Positions 25,311 through 37,700 of a stretch of 64,000 bases of DNA are shown piece after piece. How positions within the stretch are numbered: the first letter of the stretch is position 1; every line of letters starts with the position of its first letter. The notes under the pieces are model-generated. The model searched no databases. It was not told where the DNA came from and saw only the letters and a list, made by a program, of their open reading frames with translations. The DNA comes from Sitta carolinensis (Eukaryota; Chordata; Aves; Passeriformes; Sittidae), in the NCBI GenBank assembly GCA_032173965.1, contig CM063284.1, forward strand, positions 131,121,125 through 131,185,124, read 5' to 3'. The position numbers and the translations under genes are program-made.

Positions 25311-25714
25311 ATGGCTGCGGGAAGCTGGCAGGAGGCGGCGGCCCGGTGGGCTGAGGAGGCTGCGGCCCGGTGCGGGACGCCTTGTCGGGCGGGCTGGGGC
25401 TGCTGCCTGCCGAACTGGGCCTCGAGCTGGGCCTCGACCCGCAGGCGCTGCCCACCTGGCTCGCGCTGACGGTCCCGGCCGCGCTAGGGTTCGTGTTGCT
25501 GGGGCTGCTGCTGGCCGCGGCCTGCGGGGGCGGCCTCCGTAAGAAGCCGTCGCGGAGCGCGGCCGTGAGGAAGGGTGACGAGGCGGTCGGCGCGGGCCTG
25601 ACGGCCGGCGGGGGCCAGGGCAAGGCAGCGGGCCCGGGGCCCGGGCAGCTGAACCTCAAAGGCGATGAGCAGAAGAAGCGAAACAGGAAGAAGCTGCCGG
25701 AGAAAGCGGCGCGG
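25311..25714 (+). CDS. MTDH: MTDH exon 1: start codon, membrane segment, first basic cluster (contains an apparent 1-nt deletion)
   Basis: The ATG at 25311 has G at -3 and G at +4 and opens MAAGSWQE, matching the family start MAARSWQD. After residue 20 (codon ending 25370) the homology moves to the next frame: from 25371 the reading must lose one position to continue as (L)RDALSGGLGLLPAELG, as in human LREMLSVGLGFLRTELG. In that second frame residues about 50-72 (WLALTVPAALGFVLLGLLL) form the single membrane segment. It is followed by a basic stretch (LRKK, then RK) and EQKKRNRKKLPEK. The donor is CGG|GTAAGA with the exon ending on a codon boundary. Without correction the ATG frame stops at 25467. 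A missing C at 25370/25371 is the simplest explanation. Composition is strongly GC-rich. Confidence 0.93.
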
Positions 25715-28700
25715 GTAAGAGGGGTGTAAGGGCCGGGAGGGCAGCGGGGGTGAACGGCGTGCTGACAGCGGCGGGACGGGCCGGGCGGTGGCTCCCGGCC
25801 GGGTCACAGTGGGGAGGCGAGGGGGTCGCCTCTGGCGAGCGGCCCCGAGCGCGGCTGCCGCTCCTCAGGTCCTGTCGCCGGTGGGAAGGATCTGGGTGCC
25901 GCAGAGCCGCCGTGCGATATTTGCCTGCGGAAGGAAGGGATGGGGGTGTCCTGACTGCTCTGGAGCCGTCTCGTGTCGTCTGGGTTATTTGGTTGCTTTG
26001 AAAACCTGGAGGAGCAGCGCTGCCACAACTAAACTACGTGTTAGTAGTCCTGGGTGATGAGGAAAAGGCTGGCTTTTTGGAAGCATTTTATCGTAAACAA
26101 AAATTATATGAAATCTGCTATTACTGTTATTATTCACTGAATAATAGGGTTAGCAACCAGTAGACCTTAGCATGGCTTAAAAATTTCAAGGCAGGAGTTG
26201 TAGTCTAGGCAGATAAAGACTACTGGAAGCAGCGTTCTAAGCCCTATAAATGCTGTGATGATTCAAACTTAAATAAGCTTTTTGCTTTGTATTTTCAATA
26301 AAACATGTTAGTGTCAATGTTGCCGTGAGCGTACCTCAGTAGGAGTATGTCTGATTTAGTTGTTACAGTAAGGATCATCTCCTTTAATAAGGAAATCTGT
26401 GTCTTAGCAGCCCCTTAAAAAGAGATCTCCCTGTAACTTACATTTTTTTAAATCCTCAATATGTGGTGTAGGAATCTTCCATCTTTGACAGTATGTGTCC
26501 ACTTAAGAGAAAATTAGTAGAATGGAGAAATGGTCAACCGTCCTTTTAAAGCTTACAGTTGTCACAGTTTTGGGGCTTGAAGGGATTGCTTCTATAGCTT
26601 TTATATTGTTAGGATGTTTGTAATCCTATTTATGTCCAAATGGATTATAGGAATGAAAGTGTAACAGATGTCCCTTGCCTATTACAACTGTGTCGTAGAA
26701 TTATATCTGGCTATATAGATTCAGAATTGTTTCCCTAATGACAAGAGAGAGACAGTGGGTTTCATTGTAGCATCATTTGAATATGTGGCAGCATTAAGAT
26801 TTGAGAAGTTCGGGAAACTTTATAATGAGAATGTAGGACTAGAACATCTTAAGCGGAAAAAAAAAGTCTCTATATGGCATCAACCTATCTTTGAATACTG
26901 AACTACTGAAGCTGTTTCTGGAAGTTGCAAGAGACTGAATGCTTAGCACTAAGAAGAGGAAACATGTTTCAGAATCTTTCCAGTGTAGCTAGGTTCTCCA
27001 TTTTGGATAAGGCATGTTAAAGATGTGATTTTTTTGCCATCTTGAGGAGATGCTTCAGTGTTAAAAAAATATGCTTTCTTGACAACAAAGACTAATCTTA
27101 GAAATTAAATCGATTTTGCTTCATTTATTTAGTTGAAACTCCAGTATAAAAACAAATCATAAACTCTTTCAGGTCATTGCCTAAGACATTAGAAAAAGCT
27201 GCCACAGAAGATAGAGTGAATAGGTAATATCACTGTTGATTTGACAATGCTTTGTAGTATAGGGCTTCATATAAGCAAACTTTAGTAATTTTATATAAAA
27301 ACTAATTGACATTTCTGGTGAATATAAATAATTGTACTCTGTTGAGCTTGGTTTACATAGACATAGAATAAAGTTAAGGCAATGTAAGAGCAAGTCTTTT
27401 TGTAACCAAAACATCAAAGTAGTTTTTAAGCTGTCATTCTGTATCGTTAAGATTTTAAAAAGTTAATTTTTATAGTACTTTGTATTCATTATTTCCATGG
27501 TGAGATAAAAAAAAGCCTGCCTTCCTCCAAAAGGAAATGCACAAACCAAATCATTAACTGTTGTGCAAGTAAGTTTATATCAGTGACAAAGTTTAATAGT
27601 CCTGCCTTGTGCTCATTTTCCAAGATAAGTTTAGAGAGACCAATATTAGCTTGTCCCAGTGTTTTCTGACTTTCATGTGAAAAATTCTCAAAATAACATG
27701 GGAAACTTAAAGATGCAACAAAAAATTCTTACTGATTGCTGCCTGGTCATTTTCATTGCATGGTTTGTGTGCTGTGATGCTAATACTGAGGACTGGGAGG
27801 GGAAAAGAGTAAGCCTATTACCAGTAGATTTACTACAGGGCTTGCCATGCCAGGGTCTAGATTTCCATTGTGGGCGTTTCAGAGAGCTTAGAGCAACTGG
27901 TCTGTGTCTTTAAGAACACACTACAGATGTCTAATTAAAAGCTGTAGGGTTACTTTAATACAGAATTTCTGAGCTCACTGTATGGCGGGTGATGTGTAAT
28001 GCTCATCAGAATGTGATCAGAAATGTTCTTCATTGTAGCTTTTCTGAGGAAGAGTGTTTTGCTTTTTTCCTTGCATGTGGCTTTATTCAGTACCTGTGTA
28101 AGTAGGGTACAGCTTACCTCATGTTCTTAGTAAAATAGGTTTCTTTGAGTAGCACTGTGTTGACTGAATACATTAGTACCTATGAGATTCTGTTTATTTA
28201 CTTGCAGTGAACCGACTGAGTAAAAATTGGAGCTGAAACTGTTTAGCATTCATTAATATTAAAGTTTACAGAGCCAGTTCTGACTTTCTCAGGCTCCTTG
28301 GAGCAAGGTGTCATGGTGTCTTTACATCAGACACTGTGCAGTAAACACGAAGCTGCTTTTTCTTTTTCCATTTTTATTTTAACTCCTGGAAGAGGCAGAG
28401 CTCTTTGGCCCCATTAAGAATTTCTTTTTCTGTCCATAAAATTTGATATTTAATTTTGATTCCTTCCCCTTCTGAATAATTACTGTGCCTCTCTCTCCTA
28501 CTTCAGCAGAAAAAGGTGAAGCTGTTCTTACATGGTTTCTGTGCAATCTGCCAAACACCACAGAAACTTGAGAGTATCTGTCTTCTGTGCTCTGGTACCA
28601 CTTTAGGAAGCCATTCACACCATCTATTTGTAGATGTGGAAAATAGCAAATTGACTGTGTACTTCCTATTGTTTGTCATGCACCTGGAGAATGAATGCTA

Positions 28701-31700
28701 CACACTCTAATGTATTTGCATTCATTTGAGGAAATTTCATATTTGGTCTGCTTGGAAGAATTTTCTAGGCCTGTGGCTGTTTAGTGCTTATTTGCACTTA
28801 GATTGTGTAAAGACTTTTTACTTTCAGCTGATACTCATGTTGGTTTGTGTATATGTTAGTGGTCAAATGGCAAAAGCAGGGCTGCAGGAGTCTTCCCTTA
28901 GAGAAAATTGCTTAGTTTCTTTCTGAACAGAAGCTTTTGGAAAACGTTGGTAAACAGATTATTTCATTGGCCAAAGATATTCTAAGCAGAGGCATCTTTA
29001 TAGTGTGTAACTGAGGACTTTGGCTGTACAACGTTGTAAGATTGAGGCGATATCAATTTCATTATTACTGTTTGAAGTGTGAAACTGAGTTGTCCTTTGC
29101 ACTACCATGTTTAAAGAGTGCTTTTTGTTTTGACAGTCTAAGCAAAACCTTTTCTAAGTTTGGTATATCTTAACATCCTCACAAGAATGTGTGTGGAAAA
29201 ATGTTTATTTAAGTATTGGAATTTTAAGGTCCTCAGGCAGGAAAAGCATTCAGTAATCAGTACTGTTACTGACAGCATTACTTCTGCTTTGTTGCTTTGT
29301 GCCTGGCAGCTTTAAGATGAGGGTAAAAAAGATGCCAAATAATAAATTGCACAGTTTTGAATTAATTAATTTTGTCAGTGGGTGTTTAATATATTACCCA
29401 TAAAGTTTTAAACTTTGGGCTCTGGTTGTCTTTTTAAAATGAAACATTTCTGAATACTGTAGAAAAACTCTTTTCTTTCCCGCTTCTGTTGCTTTCTTTG
29501 GTATATCCAAAAATGGTCACATGGATTTTGGTTAAAATTCTATGATTCATCTATGGGCAGAAAATAAATGTGGAAAGCTTCCACTGAAAAGGAGGGTATT
29601 ACAATTAAGGGATGTGTTTCTCCCTGAATGTATCAAAGTGCAAGTTTTCCAACATATTTCTAAAGGTTATTGTTAACATGATCAGATGATCAGACAGCAT
29701 TTTGAACAGTCATGTGATTTAATTTTTCCGGAGGGTTTTTAATGGATATGAATTTGTTTATTAGTTCAGAGAAGCAACTGAAGTTTTTTAATTAAAGATT
29801 TAAACTTCTATTTATAGAAGAGTTGGGAGAGATTTAGGAAAGTAGTTTTCAATTTAAGGTGTATATGTAATAGCTAAGAAGCAAAGCACAGAATTTAAAA
29901 AGTTTGTTGGCTATAAACTTTTTTGATACACATCCAATACTAGATGCATCAAATATGTTATCTAACTGTACTGCTAAACAGACTCTGAAAAAAATTGACA
30001 CAAGAATCGAGTTTTGGCAATGAGCTATTTTCGAGATTAAGCATCGGTTCTTTGGTATCCCTGTGGAATATACCTATACCAGTAAGGTGGACTGTGTTGA
30101 GGAGAACCTTTAGAAAGAGTTCCTAGACACAGACTTCATTTATACTTCAAATATACTTCGTTTTCAGAATGCTGAGGGAAATGTACTGCATATTAGAGAT
30201 CAGAGGTCTAGTTTAAAGCTGGTTGTTGCAGGGAAGAGGGGTTAGGTGACCTGATCTTTCAATTTCTATTTATAATTACTTTGAAGAAGTTGGCACACTT
30301 GCTAACTACAGTAAGCAATACTATGTTATGCACTGGTGAAATCGTGCCCAGGGCAGTTCGTAAGCATAATACAATGTGGCAAGACTTAAATGCCTGTAAC
30401 AGTTAAATCGAGGATCAGATCTAATATTTGAAGGAATAGGCCACACTAAGCTGTGATACGACTTTTGTTTTACTTGAAAGCAATTAGTTTTGTGTGATGC
30501 AGAGTTAAAATCGCTTTGGGGTTTTTAATAACAACAAAAAAAAAATAACTAAAGGTAATAGAGCTTGAAATTTATTTTGAAAGAATTGCAGGAATTAAAG
30601 CAACTTTGAAGTAGCTATTTATGCTTATTTAGTTTTCAGTCATTAATTTATCTGAGTCATTTTTGAACATGAACCAGTGACATTTGTGTGGACTCTGTCA
30701 ATTACTATTCTTAGCAATTGGTTTTCATGCAGTGAAATTAATGGCTGACAGTACTATAATATATGTATATTTTCATCTTTTCTGCAGTTAAACAGAATAA
30801 CTTCAGTCATAGTTTTTTTGTTAGAAGTAAATGACTTCTAAATTACTACATTTCTGTATGGGGAATATGTAGGCTAAGGTGTATGCCTTTGCTGTCAAAG
30901 ATGATGTAAATACTCATTTAATGATTGTCCAGAGCTTTAATTTTATATGTTGAATAATATATGCTAATTTTCTTTCCTTAATTGTGTGAGGGGGAAATGG
31001 TAGACTAATGTAATGCAAGTAGTCAAGTCTATCTGAAAAGAACAATGGGGTATCATGCTTAGTCATGCTAATGTTTGATTTCTAATTTGTGTCCTCCTAT
31101 GAAGTTTAATTTGTGAAGGAAGTGAGCTGGGAGGGATGTGCATAGATAGAAATTACAGATGTTTGGTCAGTGTAGAAATTTAAAAAATTAGTCTTCTTGC
31201 TGAACTGCTACAAAGTGGTAGCTGTGTTAATGTAATTAGATAATTTATGCCACCTACTGTAGCTGTTCAGCTGGTAATTTTAAAAGCTGCTAAGTTTCAG
31301 AAATTTACCTTTTGTTATGAAATCCCTGGATTGAATAGGAGTGAGATGAAATGAGAATCTGGTCTCTTTTTTCATTTCTATGTTTGGTAAATACAAAATT
31401 GTAGTAGATCCTTTGAACACCAGTCCACAATTTGGTCTTCTCTACTCAATAATCTTACAAGTATTTTTCTATCAACAAGTAATTGCATTTTGGTAATAAT
31501 GTAATTTGAGCTTTGCTTGATCTGCTTTCTCTAATTTTTTATTATTTATGCTCCTTGTTTACACAGCCTAATGGACGGTCTTTCCTTGATGTGTCCGAAG
31601 ATGAAGTGATACAAACTGTCCGTAAAGACAATATAAAGCAGCCTGTGGACACAGAAAAGAAGAATGAAAAGGTTAGTTATGGATACAAAGCAGCAATATT

Positions 31701-34700
31701 GAAGTTTGATGTATATTTTTTCAATATCTATTAACTCTGGTTTGAAAATCTTGTTACTTAAATGAATGAAGAGGCAGATTTCTTACTGTGAAGAGTATTA
31801 ATCTTGTTTGGAGTTGGAAGGAGCTAAAGTAATATTTTCTTAACTTCTGAGACATGCCTCATCACAGAATGTTTGTCAAGGAAACCCCACTCCCAGCCCC
31901 CCACTAAACACTGCTATCTCTGTTTATCATGTGATATAGCTAAGCCTACAGAAATAAAGTTTGTTTCATCTTGATGGCTTCTGTGGGGATGCAGCATAAT
32001 GATAGTATTGTTAAGTGCCTTGTAAATAGTCTACCGATTGGGGGACTACTATTCCAAGGTTTAAGACCATGTGCCTGCTTGTTTTTTCTTTTTGCCAGAT
32101 GTATCCATTAGTAATTAGAGTTCTTGATTTTTTGATGATAAACGTGAGCTTTGAAGTCTGGTGTGAGCTTTATTATGCAAATTAAACAGCTACATTAAAA
32201 ATATCTTTTTAAGCATTAATCTGCAATGTCTAACCTAAAAGGTAACCATACTACTGGCAGTGTTATTTTTTTGAACTGTGAGGACTAATATTGTTTTGTC
32301 ATATATGCTGTCATTTATGGGCAATTTGGATATGCTTTGGCCTTTGATAATTTTTTTGCTTGGTTCTTTTACTAACATCGTGCATGAAGTTTTCCCACTG
32401 TCATTGTGTTCTGACTTATTTTCTTCAATAAAATGCTTTTGTTGTAACTATACTGAGGGAAAATAAAAGATTATGTATAAACAGTCAGAAACACTTTGCT
32501 GTGAGGGTGGTGAAACACTGGAACAGGTTGCCCAGGAGTGTTGTGGAGGCTCCATTCCTGGAAGTGTTCAGAGCCAGGCTGGATGGGGTTTTGAGCAACC
32601 TGTTCTGATGAAGGTGTCTCTGCCCATGGCTGGGGTTGGAGCTAGAGGATCTTTAAGGTCCCTTCCAACCCAAGCCATTCTAAGATTGTTGTAATTTCTT
32701 TAGCTCATTCAACCTTTAATAAATATATTTACCCTCCAGTAACTTGTTTTGCTGTTAGTATTTTGGCTAAAAGAGTGTATCCTTTTAGTTTGCTGTAGGG
32801 CTTTAAATGTTTTTGCCATAGGCAAATTGAATTACTTTTCTGTGAAACTGTTTGCCTTTAAGTGCTGTGCTGTGTGGCTCTTTCTCTTTCCCATGTTTTG
32901 CATATCAGATTGCTGTTTTTTTTCCCCAAGAACATAACACAATTTTAGCTTGAATTAATAACTCTATTTCCAGATTTTCAGGTAGATAAGGTTTAAATCC
33001 TAAACTCCGCCTTAAAATTGCAAACATAGTGATCCAAATTTTAAAATGTGAAGCTGAAGCTCTAGGAAATGAGTACCACTAAATGGATGCGGATGATTAT
33101 TCAAATTGTGTTTTCATATCGCTTTGGGGGACCCTGGGCAAAAAAAATGATTGGGTCAGGAGTAAATTGTTACCCTTTAATTAAAAGCATACCTAAGAAC
33201 TTCCTTTGAACTACAAGTAACTGTATAGGCTTCTAATTATTTTGTAAGGCTTAGCAGGGCATCGGTAATATTGTAACATTATAAACCTGCTGAGGTTGTG
33301 AGGGGTTCTGTGTCAATGTCTGTGTGCCATCTTTGTCATGGATGGTATAAGACATTGGCTGTGATTGAAGTTGTCTGTGCACGTGAGTACATATATGAGA
33401 ACATGTAATCTATGGCCTGAAGAGCATGGTTATTTTTTTGTGCTTCAATATATGCTTTCAGTGAAAATCACACATCCTTTATGTTTCTGTATTTCTTGGC
33501 TGCTTAAGGATTGTGAATTTCATGCATGTTTTTCTGCTTCGTGGGAGGGGAAGGTTTGGGTAATGTCTGGACTCTGGCTGTTGACTAGGTTTATGGTTCT
33601 GCAATTAGTGACTTGCCACAGTCACACAGGGGGTTTTTTTTGTGTTTAGTGTAAGGGACTGTTACCTAAGAAGTTACTTTGTGATGAGACTCTGGGAAGT
33701 TAAAATGTGATCATCCATTCTGTTTGCAAGCACATAACTGCTTTATCTTGAATACTAGAAATAATCACTCAGCTAGGGATCAAGAAGAAAGGTTTACTTT
33801 TGTATTGTTCTTGCATGGGGCACAATGCATCTTAAAGACTTAAAAGAATTTGTCAGGCCTGCAGTATTCCTCATGTGCTCTTTGACTGTTGGCAGAGCCA
33901 ACACAGGCATCTTTGTGTGTTGCAGAAGGTGACACTGAATGCATAGACTTCTACAAAATGACTGGCTGGCTTGCTCTGGCTTTAGCACCTCTTGCTGTTT
34001 CTGTCAGTTTGGTACTGAGTTAGCAACTGGTACAGTACAAATTTCAGCAGGTGGTGGGTTATTTGGGTAAAAAATGTTTTTTTCAGAACAGGGAACAGTT
34101 TAGGAAAGTAAACATCTTTTCAAGATTTGCATTCTTGAACTTTTTAAAAACAGTTTTCATTAATCACAGTCTTCTTTTTCAGCTGTTAAACTTTGATGTT
34201 TTTCTAAAAAGTGTAAAATTTTGATGGCAATACTTCCATAGAAGATAGTTATTTAAGGAAATGGAAGGTACAATTTGGAAGAGTAGTAATCTTGAACTCT
34301 TCTGAAGTAATTTCAGGTGATCTCTTAGTGCTAGAGGACAGTTGGGTAGTTATAGCTGCAGCTAGAAACTTTAGGATCTAAAGTTCCATTCACAGTGTAG
34401 CTGCAAATGGGAGACAAAGGTACAAACTTACTAACCTTTCTCTGTTCGAGCTTGAAGAGGCAATTTATAACTAATTTTAATGCTAATTTTCACTTTCCTT
34501 TTTAATTCTTTCCTTACAAGTTGCCCTTAGCAAATCATTTGACTTGTTATATTTTTAGAACCAGTTCTTCTCAGGTTGCTTTTGAAACCAGCCCTTCTCT
34601 TTTGGAGGCTTTTCAGAAGTTAGTTATATGGTGTGCTGGTAGTCTGCCGAGCAAATGAGAATTCAGTTTGGTGCATCTGTAGCTTGGGTCCCCTAGTACA

Positions 34701-37700
34701 TTAAACCATGAGTTAACGGTCCAAATCAGTTCCCTAAATGTTATAGGTGTGGTGATGCAGCATTGCATATAAGCAGTGAATTTTTTATCATCTCTGCTGC
34801 ACTAACAAGCTATACTGCTCTCAGTACCTGCATGGAAGCTACAGATTACTTTTGGGACATGATAACTCTAAGGCATATGAACTGCATGCCATTGTGGGGG
34901 CCCATAGAACATCTGCAGCAGATATGGTAATAATTTAGGGGTTACCAATTCTGAATTCTAGGGAGATTGTTAGATGCTTCTTGGACATTTAAGACTAGAA
35001 AACTAAGTTGTGGGAACTCAGGTATACAGCTGACAATTACTAGTCTGACTCTGGCAGATGTATTCCAGAAGGACATCCAACATTCTTAGAATATTTCAGA
35101 GACAGTGAATAAGTGAATAGTATCCCTTATAACATCTGAGTGGATAACTATATTTCTTTTTAAAGTCTTGTTTTTCATTCATATTTATCTGGTAGTTCTA
35201 ATACCTTTCTTCACTAGGTTGAAAAGCCTTTCGGTGCTGTATTTTCTTTCTAAGAAGATGGTCAAATCAATTTGCTCCAAGGCTTTCTGCAATATATTTC
35301 CTCCCAATATCTTGGTTTTTTTTCCTCAATACTATCTTTTTCAACACTGTATTGCTACCTGTTGCATCAAAACTGTTTGCAGAAGTAGTCGTGTCTGTTC
35401 TTATTTGTTTGGCTTAGCTCTTATATCCAAGAAGCCATAACCGATGAAACCTTGGGGGAAAACAATTTGTAATGTATGGGCTCTAATCACAGCTTATGTT
35501 TTGAAGTAATTTCCAAGCTGGAACTTTTTTAACTTTTTTTTTTTAAGGAGTTACTGGCATTATATATCCATGTGTAACTTTATACTCCTGCACAAAACAA
35601 ATTTTGACAGCGTGGGATCTGCTAAACAGCTCATTATGCCTCTCTGACTGTGATGCTGCCAGGATAGCTGCTCCTACCTGGCATTGTACTCTGCAGCATA
35701 AGTAATGTTCCCTCCACCTGCCGTTTCTGTGCTGCATAAATCTTTCACAGCGGGTTGTTCAGGAGAACCTGTTTTAAATTTATTCCAGTATTTTGGGGAG
35801 GGGGTGAGGAGGAAATTTTGAATCACTATGCCAAGTGATCAGTAAGTAATCATTAAGATAATGTTTTATTTTTATTCTAGTCAAAGAAAAAAAAGAAATC
35901 AAAGGGAGATTCCAAAACGGTTCAGGATACGTCTCGTCTAGATGGAAAAGAAGTTGATGAAGGTACTGAACATAAACATACACAAAATGCAAACAGTATG
36001 GCTTAAATGCTGTTTAAGATTTACTTCAGTTTGGTTCATAAAGAAACATAAGAAATGCATAACTCATAGTCACGTATTATTAGCTGGAAATCTGATCTTT
36101 GAAACAATAGCATTTAGTAGCTTCAGCTGATTTTTTTTAAAGTAATCTTGTAAAAACTGCAAATGGATAGTAGAGTGCTCCTGTTATTCATGTTTTGCTT
36201 TGTGAAGCCAAGTATTATCACAGAAACTTACCTTTGGCCGCTTGTGTTTTCAAACTAAGGTTGAAGCTGGCTGGTTAAACTGCCCTCAGACTTCATTTTG
36301 ATATGATACAAGCTAAAAATCTTTCCTGCCTCTCTGACTTAGTGATGTTTTCAAAATTTGGGTGTTGTTTTAGGAGCCTGGGAAACAAAAATCAGTAACA
36401 GAGAGAAGCGTCAACAGCGTAAGCGAGACAAGGTGCTGAACGACGGTGGCTCAGGAGAATCAAATCTCCAGGGTATAGAAAACACAGTTACTGTATCCAT
36501 TGAACAGCTGATGCCTACATCATCACTTCCTGTTGGGCTCAGAAAAAATAAAGGTATGATGCTTGATAGGTCTGTGAACATGTCCTAGAAAGATAACCTT
36601 TACTGAATGCTTAAAAGTGACTCTGTTTTGGATGTATGTTTCGTATATTTGGAGGTGAAACACTTGAGGAAATTATTTCAAGCTGTGTAAAAAGTATTTT
36701 TTCATTGTGCAAAACTCCCCCTTTTCTGGCCATAACTTTGGAGAAGTTTGCTTGTTTTGGAGCAAGTGACTAAAACACTGGCCTCCATCCACTATGCACT
36801 GTCAGTTGCTGCACAGCTGCATAGGCCTGTCCCTGTTCCTTCACTTGGGCTCTATGACTCTGCCCTTTGTTTCTAGAAACTTCAAAGGCATCCTCAGAAC
36901 AGCTGCAGGTAGCACCAACTCCTTAACTTTTTGAGTGCTTTCTTATGGGAAGGTTATGCCCCTGAAATTCTCTTAAAATATCATTGACTACTTAACATGT
37001 AGGCATTTTTTTCCAACGTAGATTTAGTAGCATCCTGTACTAAAGCTGTTCATAATGGTAAGGCACATGTGGCTTTTAGTAGTCAATTATTGTAGCTGAG
37101 GATTCAATAGATATGGCTGCTGCTGTTACAGAAGCAAAAGATTGTATGGGCTGGTTTAAAGTGTGTGTAGGCAAGGAATTCATATTTTGAATACCAGACA
37201 GTTGTTAGGCTTAGTCTTTTTGTCACTTTGCTAGAAGAGCAAGTTTCATTTAACTAAAGCACCTATTTCTCATTTTTACCCAATAGAAGTTGCAGGTCTG
37301 AAATACTTAGAGCCACTCTTTGCTTGTAGATGACAACCTGTGTTTTAGATTTATGTTCTTCGTTCATTGGGAAAGTAGCTAAAGTTCTCTGAAATCTGAA
37401 GGTTACTTGGTATATGAATCCTAAGTCACTTTGGGCACATTCTTTCTGTAACATAAAAACAAAATATAGAGCATTTTAATTTTGTCCTTAAGTGTTCTGG
37501 AATTGTCTTAATTTACTGTGAGGTACTAATATATTATTTTCTTAAAATAATAGTGAAGTATTGTTAGAAGATTTTTACAGGCGTTGCTGTTTAAAAAAGC
37601 TTCATCTAGCTTTGTTTCCTCTTACTTCTTAATCAGGTGATGCACTTTTGAATGCACAGATTAACAGTTCTAAACCTGCAAAGGGGGAGTCCTCAATTCC

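Larger units (their letters stand above)
24862..25990 (+). promoter_or_regulatory. MTDH: CpG island and TATA-less promoter of MTDH
   Basis: From about 24862 the base composition jumps from mixed CR1 sequence to very CpG-rich DNA, which lasts through exon 1 and about 280 bases into intron 1. No TATA box is visible. A YY1-like GATGGCGGC lies at about 25023-25031, a CRE-like TGACGTCG at 25060-25067, and GC-box-like GGGGCGG around 25053. This is a normal housekeeping-type promoter. The transcription start is not determinable by eye but probably lies between about 25000 and 25250. Confidence 0.85.

Noticed and set aside
25291..25659. Minus-strand open frame opposite MTDH exon 1
   Set aside because: A shadow of the GC-rich coding exon; Pro/Ser-rich with no recognisable protein.
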